NCBI GenBank assembly: GCA_003164275.1
Contig: PLSY01000337.1
Location: 1 to 7,110 of the forward strand
Direction: 5' to 3'
From: Acidimicrobiaceae bacterium
GTDB lineage: Bacteria > Actinomycetota > Acidimicrobiia > Acidimicrobiales > RAAP-2
DNA: 7,110 bases
The notes under the pieces are model-generated. The model did no database searches. It had not been told where the DNA came from and saw nothing but the letters and a program-made list of their open reading frames with translations. Both the position numbers and the translations under genes were made by a program. Positions 1 through 4,886 of the stretch are shown here, piece by piece. The number at the start of each line of letters is the position of its first letter. The first letter of the stretch is position 1.

Positions 1-211
1 CAACCAGACCATGGCCCAGATGGAGTTGTTCAACAACGCCGGCCAATACGAGAACAAGGTCTACGTGCTCCCGAAGCACCTCGACGAGAAGGTCGCCCGT
101 CTGCACCTGGAGGCCTTGGGCGTCCACCTGACCACTCTGACCAAAGAGCAGGCCGAGTACATCGGCGTCCCGGTCGACGGGCCCTACAAGCCGGATACCT
201 ACCGCTACTAG
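1..211 (+). CDS. ahcY: S-adenosylhomocysteine hydrolase, C-terminal fragment (5' end outside window)
   Basis: Adenosylhomocysteinase reversibly splits S-adenosylhomocysteine to adenosine and homocysteine. It clears the by-product inhibitor of methyltransferases in the activated methyl cycle, and it is a cytosolic NAD-dependent tetramer. Only the last 69 residues are visible. The frame is open from base 2 ([10 protein letters not shown]...), so the in-frame ATG at 11 is internal, not the start. The segment [19 protein letters not shown] and the ending [10 protein letters not shown] are the signature tail of the family. In known structures this tail reaches over to the NAD site of a neighbouring subunit through its Lys and last Tyr, and both are present here. 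The usual KPDHYRY reads KPDTYRY, a mild change of a non-catalytic residue. The stop is TAG at 209-211. The gene converges on the kinase gene, with 31 bp between the stops. Identification is near certain although the active-site domains lie outside the window. Confidence 0.96.
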   Translation, partial: NQTMAQMELFNNAGQYENKVYVLPKHLDEKVARLHLEALGVHLTTLTKEQAEYIGVPVDGPYKPDTYRY

Positions 212-242
212 GACCGTTCGGGACCATCCACGGCAGGTCCGA

Positions 243-1034
243 TCAGGTCAATCGGGACAAGATGCCTGCGGCCTGGGAGCGGTAGCCACCTCCGAAAAGC
301 ACGGTATGGACGAGGAGCGGGTAGAGCTGGAACAGCGCTACCCGCTCCTGCCAAGCGTCGGCCAACTCGGATGCTTCTAGGTACGCGTCAGTGACCCGGG
401 CCGGGACCGTCCCGAACAGAGCGAGCATGGCCAAATCCTCTTCGGGATAACCGCCATGGGCCGAAGGGTCGATCAGCCACGGCTCGCCGTCCGCTCCCCA
501 CAACACGTTGCCCCACCAAAGGTCTCCATGAACCAGGGCCGGTGGCCCAGGTGGCACCAGGAGGGGGAGCCGATCGGCCAGATCGGTGGCCTGACGCTCG
601 AGCCCGCAGTGTCTGGCCAGCTCCACTAGCCGCCTCCCGTAATAGGCGGCACCGTCGGCCATGGGCTCCGGGTCGACTCGGCAGTCCCCGATCCACGACG
701 AGCCGCCTCCCCATTCGGGCCATGGAGCCGTGTGCAAGCCAGCCAATCCTCGTCCGAGAGCAACTTCGTGAGCGGCCGTTCTCGGGCCTTGCTCGACCCA
801 CTCGGTGATCAGGAGACCATCGTGGTCATGCAGAATCCGGGGGACCGCAGGAGCGCCGTCGATCCGGGCCAAGCGCCGGAGTCCCTCCGCCTCGTCGGCG
901 ACCCCACCCCCCACTTTGGCGATGGCCTCTCGACCTTCGTGGCGTATTCGCCACACGTTGGCGCCGAGGCGCCGCGGTGCACCGTCAGCCCCGAAACGCT
1001 CGACCCACTGGGCCGGGTCATCGTCGAACGCCAT
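243..1034 (-). CDS. Fructosamine-3-kinase family protein (FN3K / ketosamine kinase)
   Basis: 263 residues, close to the usual bacterial FN3K length. The family phosphorylates sugar-amine adducts such as fructosamines and ribulosamines, which destabilises them (protein deglycation); the exact substrate here cannot be read from sequence. The protein-kinase-like fold is visible: nucleotide-binding Lys at K40 (AIAKVG), its partner Glu near E48, the catalytic loop HGDLWWGN at 169-176 (D171, N176) and the metal-binding Asp at D189. What separates it from ordinary aminoglycoside or choline kinases is the FN3K-specific run after D189, DPSAHGGYPEEDLAMLALFG, and the C-terminal LYPLLVHTVLFGGGY. No signal peptide or membrane segment is seen, so it is probably cytosolic. 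The ATG at 1034 has no Shine-Dalgarno sequence, but CACAAT stands six bases upstream, which fits a leaderless start. It lies downstream of and co-directional with the acyl-CoA dehydrogenase, after a 162 bp gap with weak hairpins, so it is probably transcribed separately. Family call strong; substrate unknown. Confidence 0.9.
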   Translation of the reverse strand: MAFDDDPAQWVERFGADGAPRRLGANVWRIRHEGREAIAKVGGGVADEAEGLRRLARIDGAPAVPRILHDHDGLLITEWVEQGPRTAAHEVALGRGLAGLHTAPWPEWGGGSSWIGDCRVDPEPMADGAAYYGRRLVELARHCGLERQATDLADRLPLLVPPGPPALVHGDLWWGNVLWGADGEPWLIDPSAHGGYPEEDLAMLALFGTVPARVTDAYLEASELADAWQERVALFQLYPLLVHTVLFGGGYRSQAAGILSRLT

Positions 1035-1040
1035 TGCACC

Positions 1041-1046
1041 ATTGTG
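1041..1046 (-). promoter_or_regulatory. Candidate -10 element (CACAAT) for a leaderless FN3K-family transcript
   Basis: Read on the minus strand, CACAAT is followed by six bases and then the ATG at 1034. This places transcription start at or near the A of the start codon. It fits NANNNT, a one-base variant of TANNNT. No clear -35 was found. Support comes mainly from the same spacing at other genes in the window. Confidence 0.3.
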
Positions 1047-1076
1047 ACCGCAAGGGGTGCCACTCCCTCAGGATCG

Positions 1077-1095
1077 GCACTCCTCCGAAGAGTGC
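1077..1095 (-). terminator. Small hairpin between acyl-CoA dehydrogenase and kinase genes
   Basis: The perfect 6 bp inverted repeat GCACTC/GAGTGC has a 7-base loop, in the 162 bp gap between the two minus-strand genes. There is no U-tract, so as an intrinsic terminator it is weak. It could also lie in the 5' region of the kinase promoter. Confidence 0.2.
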
Positions 1096-1173
1096 GAAGG
1101 GTGACCCGGTGCGATCGAACGTCGTGCACCCTCGGGCGACGGCTGTGACTGGCTTCGTCTCAAGGCGGATGGC

Positions 1174-1191
1174 GTGACGACCGGCCGTCAC
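1174..1191 (-). terminator. Hairpin just after the acyl-CoA dehydrogenase stop
   Basis: GTGACG and CGTCAC form a perfect 6 bp stem around a 6-base loop, starting five bases beyond the TGA stop of the dehydrogenase in its direction of transcription. The position suits a terminator or RNA 3'-end stabiliser. No U-run follows, which is common in very GC-rich genomes but leaves the call weak. Confidence 0.33.
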
Positions 1192-1196
1192 CACCG

Positions 1197-2495
1197 TCAC
1201 TGGTCGGCCGTTGCCTCATCGAGCAGATGGGCGAATCGCTCCTTGGCCTCGAGCCGCCTGGTCGGCACATGCTCGGTCGGCACCTCGGCCGGCTTGTAGT
1301 TCTTCAGGGTCTGACGGGCGACAGTAATCCGATGCACCTCGTCGGGCCCGTCGTAGATTCGCGCCGCCCGGGCGTTGCGGTACATGGCCTCGAGCGGCAG
1401 ATCGGTCGAGAACCCCAATGCGCCATGGACCTGGATGGCCCGGTCGATCACGTTGTAGAGGACACCAGCCCCGTAGTACTTGATCATGGCGATCTCCACC
1501 CGGGCAGCCGACGCTCCCTCGGTGTTCATCTTCCACGCTGCGTACAGCGTCATGAGCCGAGCCGCCGTCATCTCAGCTAGTGAGTCGGCCACCCAGTTCT
1601 GGATGGTCTGCTTCTCGGCCAGCAGGGAGTGATGGGTGGTGCGGGAGACGGCCCTCTCGCACAACATGTCAAAGGCCCGTCGGGACTGGCCCAGCCAACG
1701 CATGCAGTGGTGGATCCGTCCGGGTCCCAGGCGCTTTTGGGCCAGCACGAACCCCTCGCCCTCGGCACCGATGAGGTTGGCATAGGGGACCCGCACCTCC
1801 CGGTAGATGATCTCGGCGTGACCCCCGAACTTGCCGTAGTGGTCGACGGGGTCCTCCATGGTCGCCACATCCCGGACGATGTCGACACCCGGCGCGTCGG
1901 CCGGGACGATGATCATCGAGCACCCCTGATAGGGATGGACATCTGGATTGGTCACCGCCATCACGATGAGGAAGTCGGCCAGCGACCCGTTGGTGGTGAA
2001 CCACTTGTGGCCGTCGATGACCCACTCGTCGCCGTCCCGCACCGCCCGGGTGGTGATCATGGTCGGATCAGCTCCCGCCCCCGGCTCGGTCATGGAGAAG
2101 CCGCTTCGCATCCGCCCATCCAAGAGGGGCTGGAGCCACTGCTCGCGCTGGTCATCCCGGCCGGAGGACTCGATCCCTATGGCCAGGAGTTCGGCGTTGC
2201 CCGAGTCCGGCGCGTTGTTTCCGAACACCACCGGCCCATAGGGCGTCTGCCCCAGGATCTCGTGCATGAGGCCGAGCTTGATTTGGCCGAAGCCGCCCCC
2301 ACCGAGCTCGACGGGAAGATGGGAGGCCCACAGCCCTTGGCTCTTCACCTCGGCCTGAAGAGGCTTGATCGCCTCCAGCAGGGCGTCGTAGTCGAGGTCG
2401 AGCGTCTCCAGGGGATAGATCTCCTCCCTCACCACCTGGCGCATCCATGCCAGCTTCTGCTCGAACTCCGGATCGGTCGAAAAGTCCCACGCCAA
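1197..2495 (-). CDS. Acyl-CoA dehydrogenase, ACAD10/11-like
   Basis: 432 residues. An FAD enzyme that forms the alpha,beta double bond of an acyl-CoA, probably in fatty-acid or related acyl catabolism. The N-terminal helical domain starts MAWDFSTDPEF, typical of this bacterial subfamily. The middle domain carries SGFSMTEPGAGADPT (131-145) and the W-F-T-TNG flavin strand (165-170). The C-terminal helical domain has the ACAD10/11-type GRIHHCMRWLGQSRRAFDML (259-278), the helix VHGALGFSTDLPLEAMYRNA and then YDGPDEVHR (381-389). D382 falls where medium-chain dehydrogenases have their catalytic Glu; from memory, ACAD10/11 also carry Asp there. The start is TTG at 2495: it gives the family's N-terminus, has GGGGGA six bases upstream, and no ATG or GTG lies in frame between it and 2550. 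It is divergent from bioB. The family's fused N-terminal kinase domain is absent. Chain length and true substrate are unknown. Confidence 0.93.
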   Translation of the reverse strand: MAWDFSTDPEFEQKLAWMRQVVREEIYPLETLDLDYDALLEAIKPLQAEVKSQGLWASHLPVELGGGGFGQIKLGLMHEILGQTPYGPVVFGNNAPDSGNAELLAIGIESSGRDDQREQWLQPLLDGRMRSGFSMTEPGAGADPTMITTRAVRDGDEWVIDGHKWFTTNGSLADFLIVMAVTNPDVHPYQGCSMIIVPADAPGVDIVRDVATMEDPVDHYGKFGGHAEIIYREVRVPYANLIGAEGEGFVLAQKRLGPGRIHHCMRWLGQSRRAFDMLCERAVSRTTHHSLLAEKQTIQNWVADSLAEMTAARLMTLYAAWKMNTEGASAARVEIAMIKYYGAGVLYNVIDRAIQVHGALGFSTDLPLEAMYRNARAARIYDGPDEVHRITVARQTLKNYKPAEVPTEHVPTRRLEAKERFAHLLDEATADQ

Positions 2496-2501
2496 GGTAG
2501 G

Positions 2502-2507
2502 TCCCCC
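2502..2507 (-). promoter_or_regulatory. Ribosome binding site (GGGGGA) fixing the TTG start of the dehydrogenase
   Basis: On the minus strand GGGGGA lies six bases before TTG at 2495. It is a purine-rich Shine-Dalgarno-like stretch at suitable spacing and is the main reason to accept the rare TTG start. It also shows that this gene needs a 5' leader, unlike the leaderless-looking genes nearby. Confidence 0.6.
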
Positions 2508-2537
2508 AGTCGTTTTCGGTTGGTTCCCCGCAACAAG

Positions 2538-2544
2538 TACCGTA
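2538..2544. promoter_or_regulatory. Symmetric -10 element (TACCGTA) between the divergent dehydrogenase and bioB genes
   Basis: On the plus strand TACCGT (2538-2543) lies six bases before the bioB ATG at 2550, ideal for a leaderless message. On the minus strand the same site reads TACGGT (2544-2539), also TANNNT. It would start a transcript near 2532 with a leader of roughly 37 bases carrying the dehydrogenase ribosome binding site. One element could therefore drive both genes. No good -35 at 16-18 bp was seen on the bioB side, and I see no recognisable biotin operator. Confidence 0.45.
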
Positions 2545-2549
2545 ACGGC

Positions 2550-3656
2550 ATGCCCGGCGACACCACTGCCACCCCAATCCGTACCACCGTCACCCTCTCG
2601 CCGCCCAACCGAGGCCGGAAGACGGTGGAGCCAACTCGAGCCGACCTCGACTCCACCGAGGCGAGGGAGCGGCTGCGGGCGGCCGAGCGCGCCCTGCTCG
2701 ACGAACGGCGACTGCTCACCGGCCAGGAGCTCTCAGGCCTAGCCGAGCTGCCTGACCAGTGGGTCACGTCGCTCGCCGCCCTGGCCCACCAGGTCCGTCT
2801 GGCCTGGTGCGGACCCGAGGTCGAGGTGGAGGGCATCCTGTCGGCCAAGACGGGTGGCTGCCCCGAGGACTGCCACTTCTGCTCACAGTCGTCGCAGTTC
2901 GACACCCCGGTGAAGGCCACCCCGTTCCTCGACGCCGGCGAGGTACTCCGCGCCGCCGAGGAGACCAAGGCGGCCGGTGCCTCGGAGTTCTGCCTGGTGC
3001 TCGCCGTGCGCGGCCCCGACGAGCGGACCATGCAGCGAATCTTGGAGCTCATCCCGATGATTCAAGACAAGACCGGCCTGAACGTGGCCGTGAGCGCCGG
3101 GCTTCTGTCCGAAGACCAGGCGCGCCGCTTCGCCGAGGGCGGTGTGCACCGCTACAACCACAACCTCGAGACCTCCCGATCGTTCTTCCCGAACGTCGTG
3201 ACCACACACAGCTGGGAGGAGCGCCAAGAGACGTGCCGCCTGGTACGTGACCATGGCATGGAGCTGTGCTGTGGCGCGCTGGTCGGCATGGGCGAGAGCG
3301 ACGAACAGCGCATCGAGCTCTTGCTCCAACTCCAAGAGCTCGACCCGACCGAGGTGCCGCTCAACTTCTTGAATCCGCGTCCTGGCACGCCGCTCGGTGA
3401 CGAGCAGCCGGTGTCGGCCTGGGAGGCCATCCGCTGGATCGCCATGTTCCGCCTCGGACTCCCCGGGGTGATTCTGCGATACGCCGGAGGCCGTGAGGTC
3501 ACCTTGCGCGAGCTGCAGTCCATGGGCATGACCTCGGGTATCAACGCCCTCATCGTGGGCAACTACTTGACCACGCTCGGCCGCTCAGCCGACGAGGACC
3601 TCCAGATGCTCGCCGACCTGCGCATGCCCGTCGGGGCGTTGACCGGTGTCCTTTGA
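2550..3656 (+). CDS. bioB: Biotin synthase BioB
   Basis: Radical-SAM enzyme that inserts sulfur into dethiobiotin, the last step of biotin synthesis. From ATG 2550 it has 368 residues. The radical-SAM cluster motif is C104-x3-C108-x2-C111 (GGCPEDCHFC). The likely ligands of the second, [2Fe-2S] cluster are C148, C240 and R315, by comparison with the E. coli enzyme; with YNHNLETSRSFF (202-213) and NFLNPRPGTPLGD (272-284) every hallmark is intact. The AVRGPDER segment (152-159) and the WCGPEVEVEGI run match the actinobacterial/mycobacterial type. Start choice: ATG 2550 has no Shine-Dalgarno but has TACCGT exactly six bases upstream (leaderless). GTG 2625 would give 343 residues, nearer the mycobacterial length, with GAGG ten bases upstream, and cannot be excluded. 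The reading frame is open far upstream across the antisense dehydrogenase, but that part is not real. The 3' end overlaps bsaP. bioA, bioD and bioF are not nearby. Confidence 0.96.
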   Translation: MPGDTTATPIRTTVTLSPPNRGRKTVEPTRADLDSTEARERLRAAERALLDERRLLTGQELSGLAELPDQWVTSLAALAHQVRLAWCGPEVEVEGILSAKTGGCPEDCHFCSQSSQFDTPVKATPFLDAGEVLRAAEETKAAGASEFCLVLAVRGPDERTMQRILELIPMIQDKTGLNVAVSAGLLSEDQARRFAEGGVHRYNHNLETSRSFFPNVVTTHSWEERQETCRLVRDHGMELCCGALVGMGESDEQRIELLLQLQELDPTEVPLNFLNPRPGTPLGDEQPVSAWEAIRWIAMFRLGLPGVILRYAGGREVTLRELQSMGMTSGINALIVGNYLTTLGRSADEDLQMLADLRMPVGALTGVL

Positions 3657-3837
3657 CCGCATGGGAGCGCATGGCGAGCACTGCACCGGGTGCGGTCAGT
3701 CGTCGTGCCCGGGATGCGGCCGCGACCTCGACCCACCTCGGTTCTGCCCGTCCTGCGGGCGTCGCCTGACCGTCTCCGTCACGCCGGGGGGCTTCCGGGC
3801 CCAGTGCAGGGACCACGGCGAGCTCCTGGTCGACTAG
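3646..3837 (+). CDS. bsaP: Biotin synthase auxiliary protein BsaP (small cysteine-rich protein)
   Basis: 63 residues from GTG 3646, overlapping the end of bioB by 11 bases, or 58 residues from ATG 3661, which begins 4 bases after the bioB stop. GTG has GGGG nine bases upstream and the tighter coupling; ATG has no ribosome binding site. The protein has seven cysteines: CxxC pairs at 13/16, 21/24 and 34/37, then C54-x2-H57. The core, around LDPPRFCPSCGRRL and VTPGGF followed by a Cys and an HGE, matches the small protein encoded after bioB in mycobacteria (Rv1590 type). That protein was shown to be required for BioB to convert dethiobiotin to biotin, and an Fe-S cluster role has been proposed. 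Position, size and motif all agree; the match is from memory, not a search. It could be mistaken for a generic zinc ribbon, but the location argues against that. The gene converges on the DUF3039 gene. Confidence 0.82.
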   Translation: MSFDRMGAHGEHCTGCGQSSCPGCGRDLDPPRFCPSCGRRLTVSVTPGGFRAQCRDHGELLVD

Positions 3838-3878
3838 GGCCCGGCGATGTCGCCCGATGTCGGGTCGAGCCCGGGCCC
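3837..3878. terminator. GC-rich hairpin between convergent bsaP and DUF3039 genes
   Basis: GGGCCCGG (3837-3844) pairs perfectly with CCGGGCCC (3871-3878). The 26-base spacer holds two copies of CGATGTCG (3845-3852 and 3855-3862), which can form the small alternative hairpins GGCG/CGCC and CCCG/CGGG. It begins at the last base of the bsaP stop and ends 14 bases from the DUF3039 stop, so it suits a bidirectional terminator. No U-tract is present on either strand. Confidence 0.42.
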
Positions 3879-3892
3879 CCGCTCAGAGTCGC

Positions 3893-4174
3893 TCACCCCG
3901 CCGGTATCTTCCAGCCCCGGGCCTCGGCAATCTCTTTGCAGGTCGGGCAGATCGGGTAGCGCTTCGGGTTGCGGCCGGGGACCCAGATCTTTCCGCACAG
4001 GGCCTTGACGGCGGTGCCGTTGACCATCCCCTCGACGACGGTCGGCCCAGCGGAGACGTAGTCCCCCTCGGTCGGTTTGAACCCCTCGAGCACGATGTGG
4101 GACATCCGCTCATGGTCTCCATCGAGCTCCGGGTCGACCTGGGTCGGGGCCGTCGTGATGCCGGTATCGGTCAT
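3893..4174 (-). CDS. DUF3039 family small protein
   Basis: 93 residues, function unknown. Recognised by the actinobacterial DUF3039 pattern: a Thr-rich variable N-terminus, then DGDHERMSHIVL (18-29), then ALCGKIWVPGRNPKRYPICP (58-77) running into TCKEI. C60 with the C76-x2-C79 pair, plus H21 or H26, could bind a metal; this is inferred from residue spacing only. No signal peptide or membrane segment, so probably cytosolic. Start: ATG 4174 gives the expected MTDTG-type N-terminus. A GTG at 4210 would add 12 residues that look unrelated to the family. GGAGG directly abuts ATG 4174 with one base between, too close for a normal Shine-Dalgarno, while GATCCT six bases upstream fits a leaderless start. 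It is divergent from maf (89 bp) and convergent with bsaP. Nothing in the sequence ties it to either neighbour. Confidence 0.85.
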   Translation of the reverse strand: MTDTGITTAPTQVDPELDGDHERMSHIVLEGFKPTEGDYVSAGPTVVEGMVNGTAVKALCGKIWVPGRNPKRYPICPTCKEIAEARGWKIPAG

Positions 4175-4180
4175 GCCTCC

Positions 4181-4186
4181 AGGATC
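4181..4186 (-). promoter_or_regulatory. Candidate -10 element (GATCCT) for a leaderless DUF3039 transcript
   Basis: GATCCT on the minus strand lies six bases before ATG 4174 and keeps the A2 and T6 of TANNNT, but lacks the first T. Weak alone. It is listed because its spacing repeats that of three other genes in the window. Confidence 0.22.
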
Positions 4187-4251
4187 GCGCAGATTGGCCC
4201 CGTTCCACACGCCTCGGGCGATCCCGTGTCCTCGAACATCGGCCCACCCCC

Positions 4252-4257
4252 TACGCT
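4252..4257 (+). promoter_or_regulatory. -10 element (TACGCT) for leaderless maf transcript
   Basis: TACGCT fits TANNNT and ends six bases before ATG 4264, putting transcription start at the start codon. There is no convincing Shine-Dalgarno upstream of the ATG (only GGGG touching it) and no clear -35. It would drive the maf-dus-SDR run. Confidence 0.45.
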
Positions 4258-4263
4258 TTGGGG

Positions 4264-4863
4264 ATGGCCGAACGCACCTTGCTCCTCGCCTCGGGCTCGT
4301 CGGCCCGGCTTCGACTCCTCCAGGATGCCGGCTTCGACCCGAAGGTGGTCGTGAGCGGAGTGCCCGAAGACGATGTCACCGCCCAGAGCACTGAGGAGTT
4401 AGTGGAGATCCTGGCCCGGCGGAAGGCCGAGGCCGTCGCCGACCCGACCGGCACGTCGCTGGTCGTCGGGTGTGACTCAGTACTCGACTTCGAGGGCCAG
4501 GCCCACGGTAAGCCCGCCTCGGTCGAACAAGCTCGGCAGTGGCTGGTTGCCATGCGGGGAAAGTCGGGCACCCTGTTCACCGGACACTGCGTTATCGACG
4601 AATCGACCGGGCGACAGGCCTCCGCGGTCTGTGCCACGACTGTGCGCTTCGCTGTGACCACCGACGCCGAGCTGGAGGCCTACCTGGCAACGGGCGAGGC
4701 GCTGGCCGTTGCCGGTGCATTCACCCTCGACGGTCGATCTGCTCCCTTCATCGAAGGGATCGTCGGAGACTCGGGAAACGTCATCGGCCTGTCGGTCCCG
4801 GTGCTACGGACCCTCCTCGCCTCCCTCGGGGTGGCCATCACCGATCTGTGGGTCGGCCGGTGA
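4264..4863 (+). CDS. maf: Maf-type nucleoside triphosphate pyrophosphatase
   Basis: 199 residues, full length for the Maf/HAM1 superfamily. These enzymes hydrolyse nucleoside triphosphates (dTTP, UTP or modified forms, by subfamily) to the monophosphate plus pyrophosphate, keeping odd nucleotides out of DNA and RNA. Overproduction blocks septum formation in B. subtilis, hence the older name. Visible motifs: the N-terminal LASGSSARLRLL (8-19), the actinobacterial form of S-x-SPRR with the first Arg kept (R15); VVGCDSVLDF (67-76) with D71 at the likely catalytic or metal position; HGKP; SGTLFTGH; and the C-terminal AGAFTLDG, FIEGIVGDSGNVIGL. The exact subfamily (YhdE-like or YceF-like) cannot be settled by eye. 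ATG 4264 is preferred to an in-frame TTG at 4258 because it gives the normal MAERTLLLAS start and sits six bases after a TACGCT -10. It is the first gene of the run into dus, whose possible GTG start overlaps this stop. Confidence 0.92.
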   Translation: MAERTLLLASGSSARLRLLQDAGFDPKVVVSGVPEDDVTAQSTEELVEILARRKAEAVADPTGTSLVVGCDSVLDFEGQAHGKPASVEQARQWLVAMRGKSGTLFTGHCVIDESTGRQASAVCATTVRFAVTTDAELEAYLATGEALAVAGAFTLDGRSAPFIEGIVGDSGNVIGLSVPVLRTLLASLGVAITDLWVGR

Positions 4864-4886
4864 GCGGCGCCTCCTCCCCCCCGACC

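Noticed and set aside
211..240. Hairpin GGACC/GGTCC between the convergent ahcY and kinase genes as a terminator.
   Set aside because: Only a 5 bp stem with a 10-base loop and no U-tract; a repeat this short is expected by chance in GC-rich DNA.
243..1034. Aminoglycoside resistance phosphotransferase.
   Set aside because: The HGDLWWGN loop is shared by the fold, but the DPSAHGGYPEEDLAM run and the LYPLLVHTVLFGG tail are specific to fructosamine kinases.
1629..2549. Long open frame running in the bioB frame across the antisense of the dehydrogenase, which would give a 675-residue BioB fusion.
   Set aside because: The encoded sequence before 2550 resembles no protein domain and is the complement of a well-conserved dehydrogenase gene. 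GC-rich codon bias on one strand commonly leaves an antisense frame open.
2496..2624. Biotin repressor operator upstream of bioB.
   Set aside because: I found no extended inverted repeat resembling a BirA-, BioR- or BioQ-type operator; only the symmetric 7-base -10-like site stands out.
4539..4859. Upstream extension of the dus frame, making a 488-residue protein.
   Set aside because: It is an out-of-frame reading of maf, Arg/Gly/His-rich with no family features. The Dus family N-terminus begins at 4887.
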